DNA of 52,060 bases from Alphaproteobacteria bacterium (GTDB lineage: Bacteria > Pseudomonadota > Alphaproteobacteria > Geminicoccales > Geminicoccaceae). The notes below the pieces were generated by a model. The model searched no databases. It was not told the DNA's origin and worked only from the letters and a program-made list of their open reading frames with translations. Positions 36,323 to 45,349 of the stretch are shown piece after piece (the stretch's first letter is position 1; each line of letters begins with the position of its first letter). The DNA is taken from the NCBI GenBank assembly GCA_030431615.1, contig JAUIID010000007.1, positions 1-52,060 on the forward strand, read 5' to 3'. Made by a program: the position numbers and the translations under genes.

Positions 36323-36416
36323 GGTTCGTTCGTCGATTCCCCGGGTTCGCTCGTCGAATCGGCGGGTTTGTTCGTCGAATCCGTGGGTTCCTTCGTCGAT
36401 TCGGCAGGTTCGTTCG
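36323..36416. repeat. 21-bp tandem repeats
   Basis: Units with the core GGTTCGTTCGTCGATTC begin at 36323, 36344, 36365, 36386 and 36407, exactly 21 bases apart. The fifth is cut after ten bases. Copies differ by one to three bases. A degenerate unit may exist near 36239. They lie between two minus-strand glycosyltransferase genes, directly beside the palindrome array. Because 21 is a multiple of three, several frames stay open across them, but none looks like a real protein. Confidence 0.8.
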
Positions 36417-36423
36417 CTCTGGA

Positions 36424-36572
36424 ATGTCGCGGAATCTGCGACATGCGCCGGAAACTGTCGCAGAATCCGCGACAGTCCCGGGACGAATGTCGCATATAAC
36501 GCGACATCTCGAGCGCAAGTGTCGCGTTATACGCGACAACCCAAGCCCCCTGCTGTCGCATTCTGAGCGCGT
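36424..36572. repeat. Array of TGTCGC-N7-GCGACA palindromes
   Basis: Four palindromes with arms TGTCGC and GCGACA and a spacer of exactly seven bases lie at 36424-36444, 36454-36476, 36487-36507 and 36520-36538. A fifth degenerate one (right arm GCGCGT, same spacer) lies at 36554-36572. Centres are 31 to 34 bases apart, about three helical turns, so all would face the same side of the DNA. This looks like a multi-site target for a dimeric DNA-binding protein. A partition centromere or a promoter operator are the two main options. Confidence 0.75.
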
Positions 36573-37766
36573 TCAGGCGGTGTGAGGCCCTACCAGGCGC
36601 TCGAACAGCGCCTCGTAGCGGGCGGCCGTGGCTTCGGCCGTGAAGGCGGCGGCAGCGGCCCTGGCGGCTGTTCCCATCCGGCGCCGGGCGGCTGGGTCAC
36701 CAGCCAGACGGTTCAGGGCTTCCACGAGGCCCGCCGCATCGCCGGCCTCGACCAGATGAGCGGTCAACCCCTCCTCGAGGAAGTCCTCCTGCCCGCCCGC
36801 TCGGGTGGCGATGATGGGCAGGCCGGCCTGCATCGCCTCGAGATAGACCAGCCCAAACGCCTCGTGCAGGGAGGGCAGGGCGAAGATGTCCGCGGCCCGC
36901 AGGAGGGCCTGCTTCTCGGCCTCGTCGACGAAACCCTTGAACCGGATGCGGCTGCCGAAGCCACGCTCCCTGGCCAACTGCTCGAGAGGCAGTCGTTCGG
37001 GGCCGTCCCCGAGCAGCAGCAGCCGCACCTTGTCGACCCCGACGGCAGCACAGGCTTCGACCAGCGCCGTCAGGTTCTTGCGGCGGACGAGTCGGGCAAG
37101 GCTGACGACATAAACGGCATCCGGATCGAGACCCAGTTCCCGACGATCCGGCGAGCCGCCATCCGGCCGATCCGCACCGGGCGAGGCGGCAGAGGGCATG
37201 GCGGACGCCAGGCCGAGGGAGATGACCTCGAGCGGCGGCGGGCAGCCGTAGAGCGCCACGGCGCGCCGCGCCAGGTCGCTGGAGACGGCGACCCGCATGT
37301 CGGCCGCCCTGAGCACGCGCCGCACGATGGCGGCAAGCAGGCGGCTCTTGTCCGGTGTGTAGCGCTTGGTCGGATCGTAGACGTCGCCGCCGGCGAGGGT
37401 GAGGACATGCGGCACGCCGGATGCGGCGGCCAGATGCACGCCCGTCGGCCCGCTCGGCACGGCGAACCAGGTATTGATCAGGTCGTACTTGTGTCGCTTT
37501 AGAAGTGTATACCCGTAAAATGTTCCAAACGGCCAGAAGCCGACCATCGACGCGAGCGAGCTGTGGCTGGCCTGCTGCCGCGGCCAGCCCGCCGCCCGGA
37601 AGATCCGGATGGCACCGTCCTGGGCCTCGGCCGGCTCGCCCCGGGCGGCACCGGTCAGGACATGGACGGCGTGGCGACGCGCCAGCTCCCGGGCGATGCC
37701 CTGAACGGCGACCCCGCCGCCACCGGAGAAGGGGGGATACTCGTAGCAGACGATGAGCAGGCGAAT
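36573..37766 (-). CDS. Glycosyltransferase family 4 protein with probable ATT start
   Basis: The full frame gives about 397 residues of a GT-B enzyme. The N-terminal RLLIVCYEYPPFSGGGGVAV is typical of GT4 acceptor domains, followed by NTWFAVPSGPTGVHLA and the donor site PSLHEAFGLVYLEAMQAGLP. No ATG, GTG or TTG exists between the in-frame stop at 37788-37790 and an internal ATG at 37547 that would remove the N-terminal 73 residues. ATT at 37764-37766 has a TAGGAG box seven bases upstream and directly precedes the conserved N-terminus. I take it as the start. A CTG at 37760 is less well placed. Confidence 0.75.
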   Translation of the reverse strand: MRLLIVCYEYPPFSGGGGVAVQGIARELARRHAVHVLTGAARGEPAEAQDGAIRIFRAAGWPRQQASHSSLASMVGFWPFGTFYGYTLLKRHKYDLINTWFAVPSGPTGVHLAAASGVPHVLTLAGGDVYDPTKRYTPDKSRLLAAIVRRVLRAADMRVAVSSDLARRAVALYGCPPPLEVISLGLASAMPSAASPGADRPDGGSPDRRELGLDPDAVYVVSLARLVRRKNLTALVEACAAVGVDKVRLLLLGDGPERLPLEQLARERGFGSRIRFKGFVDEAEKQALLRAADIFALPSLHEAFGLVYLEAMQAGLPIIATRAGGQEDFLEEGLTAHLVEAGDAAGLVEALNRLAGDPAARRRMGTAARAAAAAFTAEATAARYEALFERLVGPHTA

Positions 37767-37907
37767 CGCCCGGCTCCTAAAGCATTGTCACGGTGACCGC
37801 ATACTTCGTCAGGCCGTGCACGATCGGTGCTCACGTCGACTACGCTGCGTACCGCCGGCCCTGCCTTCCTCGTCTACGGTCACCGTGCCAATGCTCGGAA
37901 AACTTGT

Positions 37908-40144
37908 TCAGTTCACGTAGTATTTCTGGCTCTGGGTATAGTACTGACCGACATCGCCATAGCCGTAGCGTGCGTGCCTCTTCATGTCGACCATGGTCAG
38001 CACGGCGCCGGCCGGCTCGATGCCGACCTCGGCGAGGGCGTGGACGCTGTCCTCGGCGGCCCCGATCATGGTCTGGCCCCAGCGCAGGCAGAACAGCACC
38101 TTGTCGGCGAGCAGGGCGGCGACCCGGGTGTCGGTGACACTGGCGAGGGGGGCGGAATCGAGCACGATGTAGTCGTACGACTCGCGCAAGGATTCGATCA
38201 GCAGCCGCATCTTCTGGCTGTCCAGAAGATCGGTCGGGTTGGTGGTCTGGCCCTTGATCGGCAGGAAGTGCAGGCCGGTCTCGAGGTCGTGGTGGATGAC
38301 CTCCTCGAGGCTGCGCTCGTTGGCCATGTACTCGACCAGCCCACCGGACACCTGCCAGCCTAGCTCGCGATGCACGCTCGGATGACGCAAATCGAGATCG
38401 ATCAGGAGAACGCGCTTGTGCGAGCGGGCGGCGAAGGTGGCGAGGCTGACGGCGAACGTCGTCTTGCCTTCCTGGGGCAGGGAGGAGGTGGCCAGCACCA
38501 CCTTGGGCTCGCGATCGACATTGGAGAGCTTGACCGCCATGTAGATGCTGCGGATCGCCTCGGCATAGGCCGAGAGCGGCTTCTCCATGAGGTACTGATA
38601 GGGCTTCTGGTTCTTCTTGAGGCGGTCGAGGCGCGGGACCAGGGCGAGCGTGTGGAGGCCGAGCTTCTGCTCGATCTGCCGGCCGCTGCGAATGCCCCGA
38701 TCGAAGCGGTCGAGAATGATGGCGAGAAGGGTGCCCAGGCCGAATGAAATGACGAAGCCGGCGACGGCGAAGATCTTCTTGCCAGGGGTCGTCGGCTCGG
38801 TCGGCGGACTGGCCATCGAAACGATGCGCACATCCGGCTGCACGATCTCGAGCTGCTCGCGGGTCTCCTTGAAGCGATTGAGGAAGGCTTCGTAGAGGGC
38901 GCGGGTCGACTCGGCCTGCCGCTGGTACTGGGCGAGCTGGACCTCGGCTGCCTGGTCCGTGACGTTCTGCGTCTTGACCTCGCCGAGCTGGCTCTCGATC
39001 GAAGCGATCCGCGTCGAGGTGACGCTCAGATCGTTCTCCAGCGTGAGGATGATCCGCTCGACCTCGGCGACGATCTTCTCCTGGAGGTTCTGCTTCTCGT
39101 TGCGCAGCCAGACCATGCGCGGGTGACGTTCGCCATAGAGCGATGCGAGCTCGGCCTCCTCGCGCAGGAGCTGGGTCTCCTCCTGCCGGAGGCTGACGAT
39201 CAGGGGCGAGCTGGTGACGTCGGCGATCGAATCGAGGCTGCGGCCGGAGCTGCGCAGGTCGCGCACGAGCCGCAGCTTCGCCTGCTTCTCGGCCAGCTCG
39301 CCACGGGCGACGATGAGATCGCGATTGAGATCGGACAGCTCCTGCTGGGTCAGGGTCATGCCCTCGCTCTCGCCGACGAGATTGCGCGAGCGGAACTCGC
39401 CCACCTTCTCCTCGGCCTCGCGCAGCTCGACCTCGAGCTCGGCCAGGCGATCCTCGAGCCAGGCCGACGTCCGGTCCGTGGCGAAGATCTTGTTGTTGAG
39501 CTGGTCGTCGACGTAGATCTCGGCGATCCGGTTGGCGATGCGCGCCGCCTTCTCCGGATCGGATCGCTTAGGAACTCGACCCTGTCGCGAAACTTGTTGA
39601 GCGCCCTCTCGCGGGTTCGATAGGGCGCCACGCTTTCCAACGCCGGCTCCTGCGCGGTGCCGCTGGTGATCAGCCATTCGTTCGGCAGCCAGGCGAGCAC
39701 GGTGTCGAGCGGCTGCTCCATGAACTTGGTGAGAGCGCTCTTGGGCGGCGCATCGGGATCCACGATGGCGCCGTTGAACTCCGGATCGTCGAAGAGGCCG
39801 AGATCCTCCATGACCCGGGCCTGGTAGTTGTGGGACTGGAGCAGACGGATCTGGGTGGCGATGTCGTTGAAATCGGCGCTCAGGTCGGCATTGACCGGAT
39901 CGAGCTCGGCGACGCTGCTGTCGCTCGGCTCGACGAGGAGGGTCGCTTCGGCATTGTAGAACGGGATCACCGAGCTGCCGTAGAGATAGGCTGCGACCGT
40001 GCCGGCAATGGTGATTGCCGCGATCGACCACTTGCGCCGACGCAGCACGCCGAAGATGCCGACGAGGTCGATCATCTCGCTGTCGGCGAAAAGCCCCTTG
40101 GCGGGGTCCTTCGTGCCGTGACGCGTTGTTCGAGTCTTGCTCAT
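37908..40144 (-). pseudogene. Wzz/BY-kinase chain-length regulator, frameshifted
   Basis: Two frames together encode a polysaccharide co-polymerase with a tyrosine kinase. From ATG 40144 the first gives the cytoplasmic start, a helix and the Wzz periplasmic domain up to ALNKFRDRVEF. The second continues from SDPEKAARIANRIAEIYVDD at about 39565, through the coiled coil, second helix and kinase (Walker A LPQEGKTT, Walker A' VLLIDLDLRHP, Walker B YIVLDSAP), and ends in a tyrosine-rich tail (YGYGDVGQYYTQSQKYYVN). At the junction the conserved stretch of about 12-14 residues usual between these parts is missing, consistent with a small deletion that also shifts the frame. Unless it is an assembly error, no full protein is made. 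Confidence 0.75.
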
Positions 40145-40536
40145 CGACTATCCGACCTGCCGGTGATTGGCGGGAACCATCGGCCCATAGCTGGGTGTTG
40201 CATGCCGCATGGCAACCTAGCCCACTCTCACCACCGACTAAAGCAACGGTGTCCGGGCAGTCAGGTACTTGCCATGGCAAATCGCCGCGGGGCAACACCG
40301 GTACCCAGCTCGACATACCGGGTAGCTCTCACCCGCGGCGCAAGGCACCACATGGGCTTAGATTGCGTTGTTGTGGTTCCGTGTCAATCGCCGGGCGGCC
40401 AATGTTTGCCCGAAAGTGATCGGGATCAGCGCATTGACGGGCCCTTGTGGCCGGCGGGCGATGGCGTCGGCTCCAAACTCGGTACATCGTTCACAATCAG
40501 GCGGGTGGAGCCGTTTGCCCGGATACGGGCACGAGG
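40145..40536. other. Intergenic region holding a lone iteron
   Basis: This gap of 392 bases lies between the start of the Wzz/kinase gene and the end of the disulfide reductase gene, both minus strand. It probably contains the promoter of the kinase gene. Apart from one exact copy of the plasmid iteron at 40480-40495, I see no gene or strong hairpin. Confidence 0.5.
40480..40495 (+). repeat. Lone copy of the origin iteron
   Basis: CGGTACATCGTTCACA is identical over 16 bases to the iterons around the initiator gene, but lies about 8.3 kb from the origin cluster. A chance match of this length in the window is unlikely. It could bind the initiator (handcuffing, titration) or be a remnant of a rearrangement. 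Confidence 0.7.
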
Positions 40537-42792
40537 TTACGAGCCGATTCCGGCCGCGGCGCCGGCGAGCGCGTCGAGCACGAGACCCCCGGTCAGGATC
40601 TGCGGCAGGATGACCGGGGCTCCGGCCACCGGGAAGACCACGTAGAGGGGTACGCCCGAGCGCTCGAAGCGGCGCAGGAAGCTGGTGATCGCCGCGTCCT
40701 GGCGGGTCCAGTCACCCACGAGATAGGCGACGTCGTGACGCTCCAGGGCTGCCTCGAACGCCGGCCCGCTGAGCGCCGCCTGCTCGTTGACGAGGCAGGT
40801 AAGGCACCAGGCAGCGGTCATGTTGACGAAGACCGGCCGGCCTTCCCGGCGCAGCTCGGCGAGCAGCTCGTCGGTGAACGGCACGGCCAGGCCGTCTTTC
40901 GGATGGGCGGGGTCGGCGGCCGGCAGCCGGCCGGGCAGGGCGGCGAGAAGAAGAGCCAGGGCCAGGGCGGCCACGCCGGCGGCGCGCGCCACCCGCCCGC
41001 CGAGGTGGAGCATCCAGATGGCGAGACCAAGGGCGACGAAGCCGAGGAGCACGAGCAGGAGGGCCTGGTCGCCAGCCTGCCGGGCCAGCACCCAGGCGAG
41101 CCAGGCGGCCGTGGCGAACATCGGAAAGGCCATGAGCTGGCGAAACCGCACCATCCAGGTGCCGGGGCGCGGCAGCCGGCGCTGCAGCCAGGGGCTGGCG
41201 CTGAGCGCCAGGTAGGGCAGGGCGAGGCCGAGCCCGAGGGCGGCGAAGACGGTGAGCGCCGTGGCCGGGCCCTGGGTCAGGGCGAAGCCGATGGCGGCGG
41301 CCATGAAGGGGGCTGTGCAGGGACTGGCGACGAGGACGGCGAGCACTCCGGTGGCGAAGCTGCCGCCGAGGCCGTGGCGTGGCAGGCGGTCCTGGCCGAG
41401 CCCCATGACCCGGCCGAACACCGCCGGGGCGAGCTCGAAGGCACCGATCAGCCAGAGCCCGATGGCGAAGACGAGGTAGGCGAGGAGGGCCACGACCAAA
41501 GGCTGCTGTAGCTGGAAGCCCCAGCCGACGAGGGCACCGCCCGCCTGCAGGGCGATGAGCAGGCCGGCCAGGGCGAGGAAGGTCGTGAGCACGCCCAGCG
41601 TGTAGGCGAGGCCCTGCGCCAGGGCGCGCGGGCCGCCGGCATGGTGGACCAGCGCCAGCGCCTTGATCGACAGCACCGGAAAGACGCAAGGCATGAGGTT
41701 GAGCAGGATGCCGCCCAGGAGGGCGAGGAGGGCGGCCCGGGCGAGGCCCAGCTGGCTGCCTGTCTCCAGGGCGATCGAGGGATCGAAGGCGGCTTCCACC
41801 AGGAAGGCCTGCTGCACGGGGCCGTCCGGCAGCGTCTCGGTCAGCACCAGGACACCGGTCAGCGGGTCGGGGGGAGCAGACGCCTCGGCCGGCCGTGCCA
41901 GGTCGAGCGTCAGGCCCTCCGGTCCGGCGCGCCGGACCGGCTCGGGGACGTTCTCGATGTGCCCGGGCTGGTCCGGAAAGAAGCGGATCTCGCTCACCCG
42001 GTCGAGGGCGAGCGCGGTATCGGTGGCGAGGCGCAGCGTGGCGGCATCGGCGTTGAAGCCGACCGCCCAGGGGCTGGCGCGGGGCAGGGCGGCCCGGGCC
42101 GCCTCGATGAGCTGGAGGGTCGGGGCATCTGCCGGCACGGGCGTGGTTTCGACCGGGATGTCGAGGGCGAGGCTGCCGTACTCGGGGATGCAGATCTCGG
42201 CGCAGACCAGCCAGTCGGCCACGAGGCGGATCGGCAGCACCGTGCCGGCCGGCCAGTCGGCGGGGATTTGGAGGTCGCTGAGCAGGACCAGCTGGTCCTG
42301 ATGGCCGAAGGTCATGAGGCCGAAATAGGGGATCGCCTCGGGCGCCGGCCACTGGACCGGGTCGATGGTGACGCCCGCCGCCAGGTCCTGGGGGGCAAGC
42401 TCCCAGGCGAGGGTGGCCGGGGCCCCGGAATCGCCCGGGTTGCGCCAGTAGGTGTGCCAGCCCTCGCGGATGTCCTGGACGAAGGCGAGGGTGACGGTCC
42501 CGCCCGGCGTGGCGGTGGCGAGGTCGGCCACGAGGCGGGTCGTCATGTTGTCGGTGCGCACCTCGTTGCCGGCAGGGGCGTCGGCAACGGTCCCGTCGGC
42601 CTGCAGCCGGCCGATGGTCGCCAGGAGATCGCCAGCGGACGAGGGGCCGCTCTGGGCCGCCGCCATGGAGGGGCCGAAACCTGGCACGGCGGTGAGCAGG
42701 AAGAGGGCGAGAGCGAGAAGGCGCAAGGGCAAGGCGGCAGTCCGGAGTGCTCGAAGTCTCCTCCAAGCTAAGGCTTGCTGCGGGTTGTTCAA
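40537..42792 (-). CDS. DsbD/ScsB-type protein-disulfide reductase
   Basis: The protein has about 751 residues. A signal peptide (about 47 residues ending MAAAQ) is followed by a periplasmic domain with DIREGWHTYWRNPGDSGAP. The membrane domain has two key cysteines in LLNLMPCVFPVLSIKAL and LVASPCTAPFMAAAIGF. The C-terminal thioredoxin-like domain has FVNMTAAWCLTCLVNE (CLTC). It moves electrons from cytoplasmic thioredoxin to periplasmic disulfides. The N-terminal domain is closer to ScsB-like copper-tolerance reductases than to classical DsbD. TTG 42792 overlaps the upstream glycosylase stop (TTGA) and gives a sound signal peptide. The open frame runs on to 45252, but that part is antisense to real genes. 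Confidence 0.85.
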   Translation of the reverse strand: MNNPQQALAWRRLRALRTAALPLRLLALALFLLTAVPGFGPSMAAAQSGPSSAGDLLATIGRLQADGTVADAPAGNEVRTDNMTTRLVADLATATPGGTVTLAFVQDIREGWHTYWRNPGDSGAPATLAWELAPQDLAAGVTIDPVQWPAPEAIPYFGLMTFGHQDQLVLLSDLQIPADWPAGTVLPIRLVADWLVCAEICIPEYGSLALDIPVETTPVPADAPTLQLIEAARAALPRASPWAVGFNADAATLRLATDTALALDRVSEIRFFPDQPGHIENVPEPVRRAGPEGLTLDLARPAEASAPPDPLTGVLVLTETLPDGPVQQAFLVEAAFDPSIALETGSQLGLARAALLALLGGILLNLMPCVFPVLSIKALALVHHAGGPRALAQGLAYTLGVLTTFLALAGLLIALQAGGALVGWGFQLQQPLVVALLAYLVFAIGLWLIGAFELAPAVFGRVMGLGQDRLPRHGLGGSFATGVLAVLVASPCTAPFMAAAIGFALTQGPATALTVFAALGLGLALPYLALSASPWLQRRLPRPGTWMVRFRQLMAFPMFATAAWLAWVLARQAGDQALLLVLLGFVALGLAIWMLHLGGRVARAAGVAALALALLLAALPGRLPAADPAHPKDGLAVPFTDELLAELRREGRPVFVNMTAAWCLTCLVNEQAALSGPAFEAALERHDVAYLVGDWTRQDAAITSFLRRFERSGVPLYVVFPVAGAPVILPQILTGGLVLDALAGAAAGIGS

Positions 42793-43442
42793 TTCACTTC
42801 GGCGGGACCGCCCGGTCTCGCAAAGGCGGCGCGCGCGGCTTCGATCTCCGCCCGGACGCAGCAGCCGTCGAGGTGGTCGTTGACCATGCCGGTCGCCTGC
42901 ATGAAGGCGTAGAGGGTGGTGGGACCGACGAAGGACCAGCCGCGCCCCTTGAGCGCCTTGGCCAGCGCCTTCGATTCGGCCGTCTGGGCGAGGCCCGCGA
43001 GGGTCGCCCGGTCGAGCTGCGACGGGCGGCTCAGGGGCGCCGGCTCGAAGCGCCAGAAGAAGGCGGCGAGCGAGCCGGCCTCGGCCTGGAGCTCGAGCGC
43101 CCGGGCGGCGTTGTTGATCGCCGAGGTGATCTTGCCGCGATGGCGGACGATGCCGGCGTCCTGCAGGAGCCGCTGGATGTCGGCCTCGCCGAAGCGGGCG
43201 ACCGCGGCGGGGTCGAAGCCGGCGAAGGCGCGGCGGAAATTCTCGCGCTTGCGCAGGATGGTGAGCCAGGAGAGGCCGGACTGGAAGCCTTCGAGGCAGA
43301 GCTTCTCGAACAGCCGCCGGTCGTCGGCCTGCGGCCGGCCCCATTCGCTGTCGTGATAGGCGAGGTAGAGCGGATCGCCGCCATGCCACCAGCAGCGGGC
43401 CTTTCCGTCCTCGCCGGTGATCAGGCCGTTCGTGTCGGTCAT
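42789..43442 (-). CDS. tag: DNA-3-methyladenine glycosylase I
   Basis: The 217-residue protein has the Tag pattern: ARCWWHGGDPLYLAYHDSEWGRP at the start, EGFQSGLSWLTILRKRENFRRAF in the middle and GMVNDHLDGCCVR at the end. The zinc ligands Cys and His near the N-terminus and His and Cys near the C-terminus are present. It removes 3-methyladenine from alkylated DNA. The ATG at 43442 begins the conserved part. Its stop overlaps the TTG of the disulfide reductase gene, so the two are likely co-transcribed, although no functional link is obvious. Confidence 0.9.
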   Translation of the reverse strand: MTDTNGLITGEDGKARCWWHGGDPLYLAYHDSEWGRPQADDRRLFEKLCLEGFQSGLSWLTILRKRENFRRAFAGFDPAAVARFGEADIQRLLQDAGIVRHRGKITSAINNAARALELQAEAGSLAAFFWRFEPAPLSRPSQLDRATLAGLAQTAESKALAKALKGRGWSFVGPTTLYAFMQATGMVNDHLDGCCVRAEIEAARAAFARPGGPAEVN

Positions 43443-43629
43443 GGCAGTCGGCCGCTCCACATGAGGAGGTCGCGCACGGTGACGATCCTTGTTCCCCGAT
43501 GCCGGCCGGGATGCAAGCGGCCGCGTCTGTCGTCGAGGCCCCCCTGACAGCGGGAGCCGCATCGCGCGTTGATCTCCGCCGCCATCCGCCGCAAGAGACG
43601 GGGAGGCAATGGCGACGGGGAGAGCGGCG

Positions 43630-45276
43630 ATGAGCGGACGCGACGAGCTGGCGGCCTGGCAGGCCTTGGCGGCGCATGCGACAGCCCTGCGCGGTGTGCA
43701 TCTGCGCGAGCTCTTCGCCGCCGATGCCGGGCGCTTCGAGCGGTTCTCCGGCCGGCTCGACGATCTCCTCGTCGACTGGTCGAAGCAGCGGGTGACCGAG
43801 GAGACCATGGCGCTCCTGGTCGACCTCGGTCGGGCCTGCGGGCTCGAGGCGCGGCGCGACGCCATGCTGCGCGGCGAGCGGATCAACGTGACCGAGGACC
43901 GGGCGGTGCTGCATACCGCCCTGCGCAACCGGAGCGGCACGCCGGTCCTGGTCGACGGTGTCGACGTCATGCCGGAGATCGATGCCGTCCTCGACCAGAT
44001 GCGGCGGTTCAGCGACGCCGTCCGCGACGGCAGCTGGCGCGGCCATACCGGAGAAACGATCACCGATGTCGTCAATATCGGCATCGGCGGCTCGGATCTC
44101 GGCCCGCTCATGGTTTGCCAGGCGCTCGAGCCCTATGCCCGCCCCGACCTGCGCGCGCATTTCGTCTCGAATGTCGACGGCGCCCATTTGCAGCAGGTGC
44201 TGGCCGGGCTCGATCCGGCGCGCACCCTGCTGATCGTGGCCTCCAAGACGTTCACCACCCAGGAGACCATGACTAACGCCCATTCGGCGCGCGACTGGCT
44301 GCTCGCGGCGATGGGCGACGCGGCGGCGGTCGGCCGGCACTGCGTCGCCGTCTCGACCAATCGCGAGGCGGTGACCGCCTTCGGCATCGATCCCGCCAAC
44401 ATGTTCGTGTTCTGGGACTGGGTCGGCGGGCGCTACTCGCTGTGGTCGGCCATCGGGCTCTCGATCGCGGTCCATCTGGGCTTCGAGCGGTTCAGCGAGC
44501 TGCTCGACGGCGCCCACGCCATGGACCGGCACTTCGCCACGGCACCGCTCGAGACGAACCTGCCGGCCATCCTGGCGCTCATCGGCATCTGGAACAGCAA
44601 CTTCCTCGGTGCCGAGAGCCAGGCGATCCTGCCCTACGACCAGCATCTCGCCCGCTTCCCCGCCTATCTCCAGCAGGGCGACATGGAGAGCAACGGCAAG
44701 TCGGTGACGCTCGACGGCCGGCCGGCCGGCTATCCGACGGGGCCGATCATCTGGGGCGAGCCCGGCACCAACGGCCAGCACGCCTTCTACCAGCTGATCC
44801 ACCAGGGGACCCGGCTGGTGCCGTGCGACTTCCTGGCGGCGGCCGAGAGCCAGACGCCGCTGGGCGACCACCACGCCAAGCTGCTGGCCAATTTCTTCGC
44901 CCAGAGCGAGGCCCTGGCGTTCGGCAAGACGGCGGCCGAGGTGCGCGCCGAGCTCCAGGGCCAGGGGGCCGCTCCGGCGCTGGTCGAGCGGCTCGTGCCG
45001 CACAAGGTCTTCACCGGCAACCGGCCCTCGACCTCGCTCCTCTACCGCCGCCTGACACCCTGGCGGCTCGGCTCGCTGATCGCGCTCTACGAGCACAAGA
45101 TCTTCGCGCAAGGGGTCGTCTGGGACGTCAACAGCTTCGACCAGTGGGGCGTCGAGCTCGGCAAGCAGCTGGCGGGCCGCATCCTGCCGAAGCTGGCGGA
45201 CGCCAGCCCGGTGACCGGGCTGGACAGCTCGACCGGCGGGCTGATCAACCATTTCAAGGCGTTGCGCGACGGCTGA
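43630..45276 (+). CDS. pgi: Glucose-6-phosphate isomerase
   Basis: The product has 548 residues with the family signatures: [28 protein letters not shown] for phosphate binding, [11 protein letters not shown] with the catalytic Glu, and [17 protein letters not shown]. It interconverts glucose 6-phosphate and fructose 6-phosphate, linking glycolysis to GDP-mannose and UDP-glucose supply for the polysaccharide. ATG 43630 has GGAG about seven bases upstream. An ATG at 43609 is possible but its ribosome site is too close. The gene is divergent from the glycosylase with 187 bases between. Confidence 0.93.
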   Translation: MSGRDELAAWQALAAHATALRGVHLRELFAADAGRFERFSGRLDDLLVDWSKQRVTEETMALLVDLGRACGLEARRDAMLRGERINVTEDRAVLHTALRNRSGTPVLVDGVDVMPEIDAVLDQMRRFSDAVRDGSWRGHTGETITDVVNIGIGGSDLGPLMVCQALEPYARPDLRAHFVSNVDGAHLQQVLAGLDPARTLLIVASKTFTTQETMTNAHSARDWLLAAMGDAAAVGRHCVAVSTNREAVTAFGIDPANMFVFWDWVGGRYSLWSAIGLSIAVHLGFERFSELLDGAHAMDRHFATAPLETNLPAILALIGIWNSNFLGAESQAILPYDQHLARFPAYLQQGDMESNGKSVTLDGRPAGYPTGPIIWGEPGTNGQHAFYQLIHQGTRLVPCDFLAAAESQTPLGDHHAKLLANFFAQSEALAFGKTAAEVRAELQGQGAAPALVERLVPHKVFTGNRPSTSLLYRRLTPWRLGSLIALYEHKIFAQGVVWDVNSFDQWGVELGKQLAGRILPKLADASPVTGLDSSTGGLINHFKALRDG

Positions 45277-45349
45277 CGGTAGGGTTGCGCTTCAAACAAA
45301 AAAGGTTTAAAGTCCTATTACAGACAGGCTATTCTGTGGGGACAGGACG

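Noticed and set aside
36211-36561. A 116-residue minus-strand frame, and similar plus-strand frames, across the 21-bp repeats with a seven-residue periodic pattern (EPTDSTN-like).
   Set aside because: The 21-bp period keeps several frames open automatically, no ribosome site is present, and the same DNA contains ordered palindromes. A non-coding site explains it better.
36424-36572. The palindromes as a classical ParB site or a sigma-54 activator site with promoter.
   Set aside because: The sequence does not match the known parS consensus TGTTTCACGTGAAACA. A GGCACG near 36230 lacks the matching -12 element. The protein that binds is therefore left open.
37787-37800. A copy of ACGGTGACCGC shared with the hairpin at 12941-12952.
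   Set aside because: Eleven bases of GC-rich palindromic sequence can recur by chance and no further similarity flanks it.
37908-40316. A single 802-residue frame for the Wzz/kinase protein.
   Set aside because: Its first part to about 39590 is a shadow frame; the true N-terminus is encoded from 40144 in another frame, so the gene is called frameshifted.
40537-45252. A 1,571-residue open frame on the minus strand.
   Set aside because: Only the part up to 42792 is a real protein (disulfide reductase). The rest runs through the glycosylase gene in another frame and antisense to pgi. High-GC DNA often leaves such frames open.
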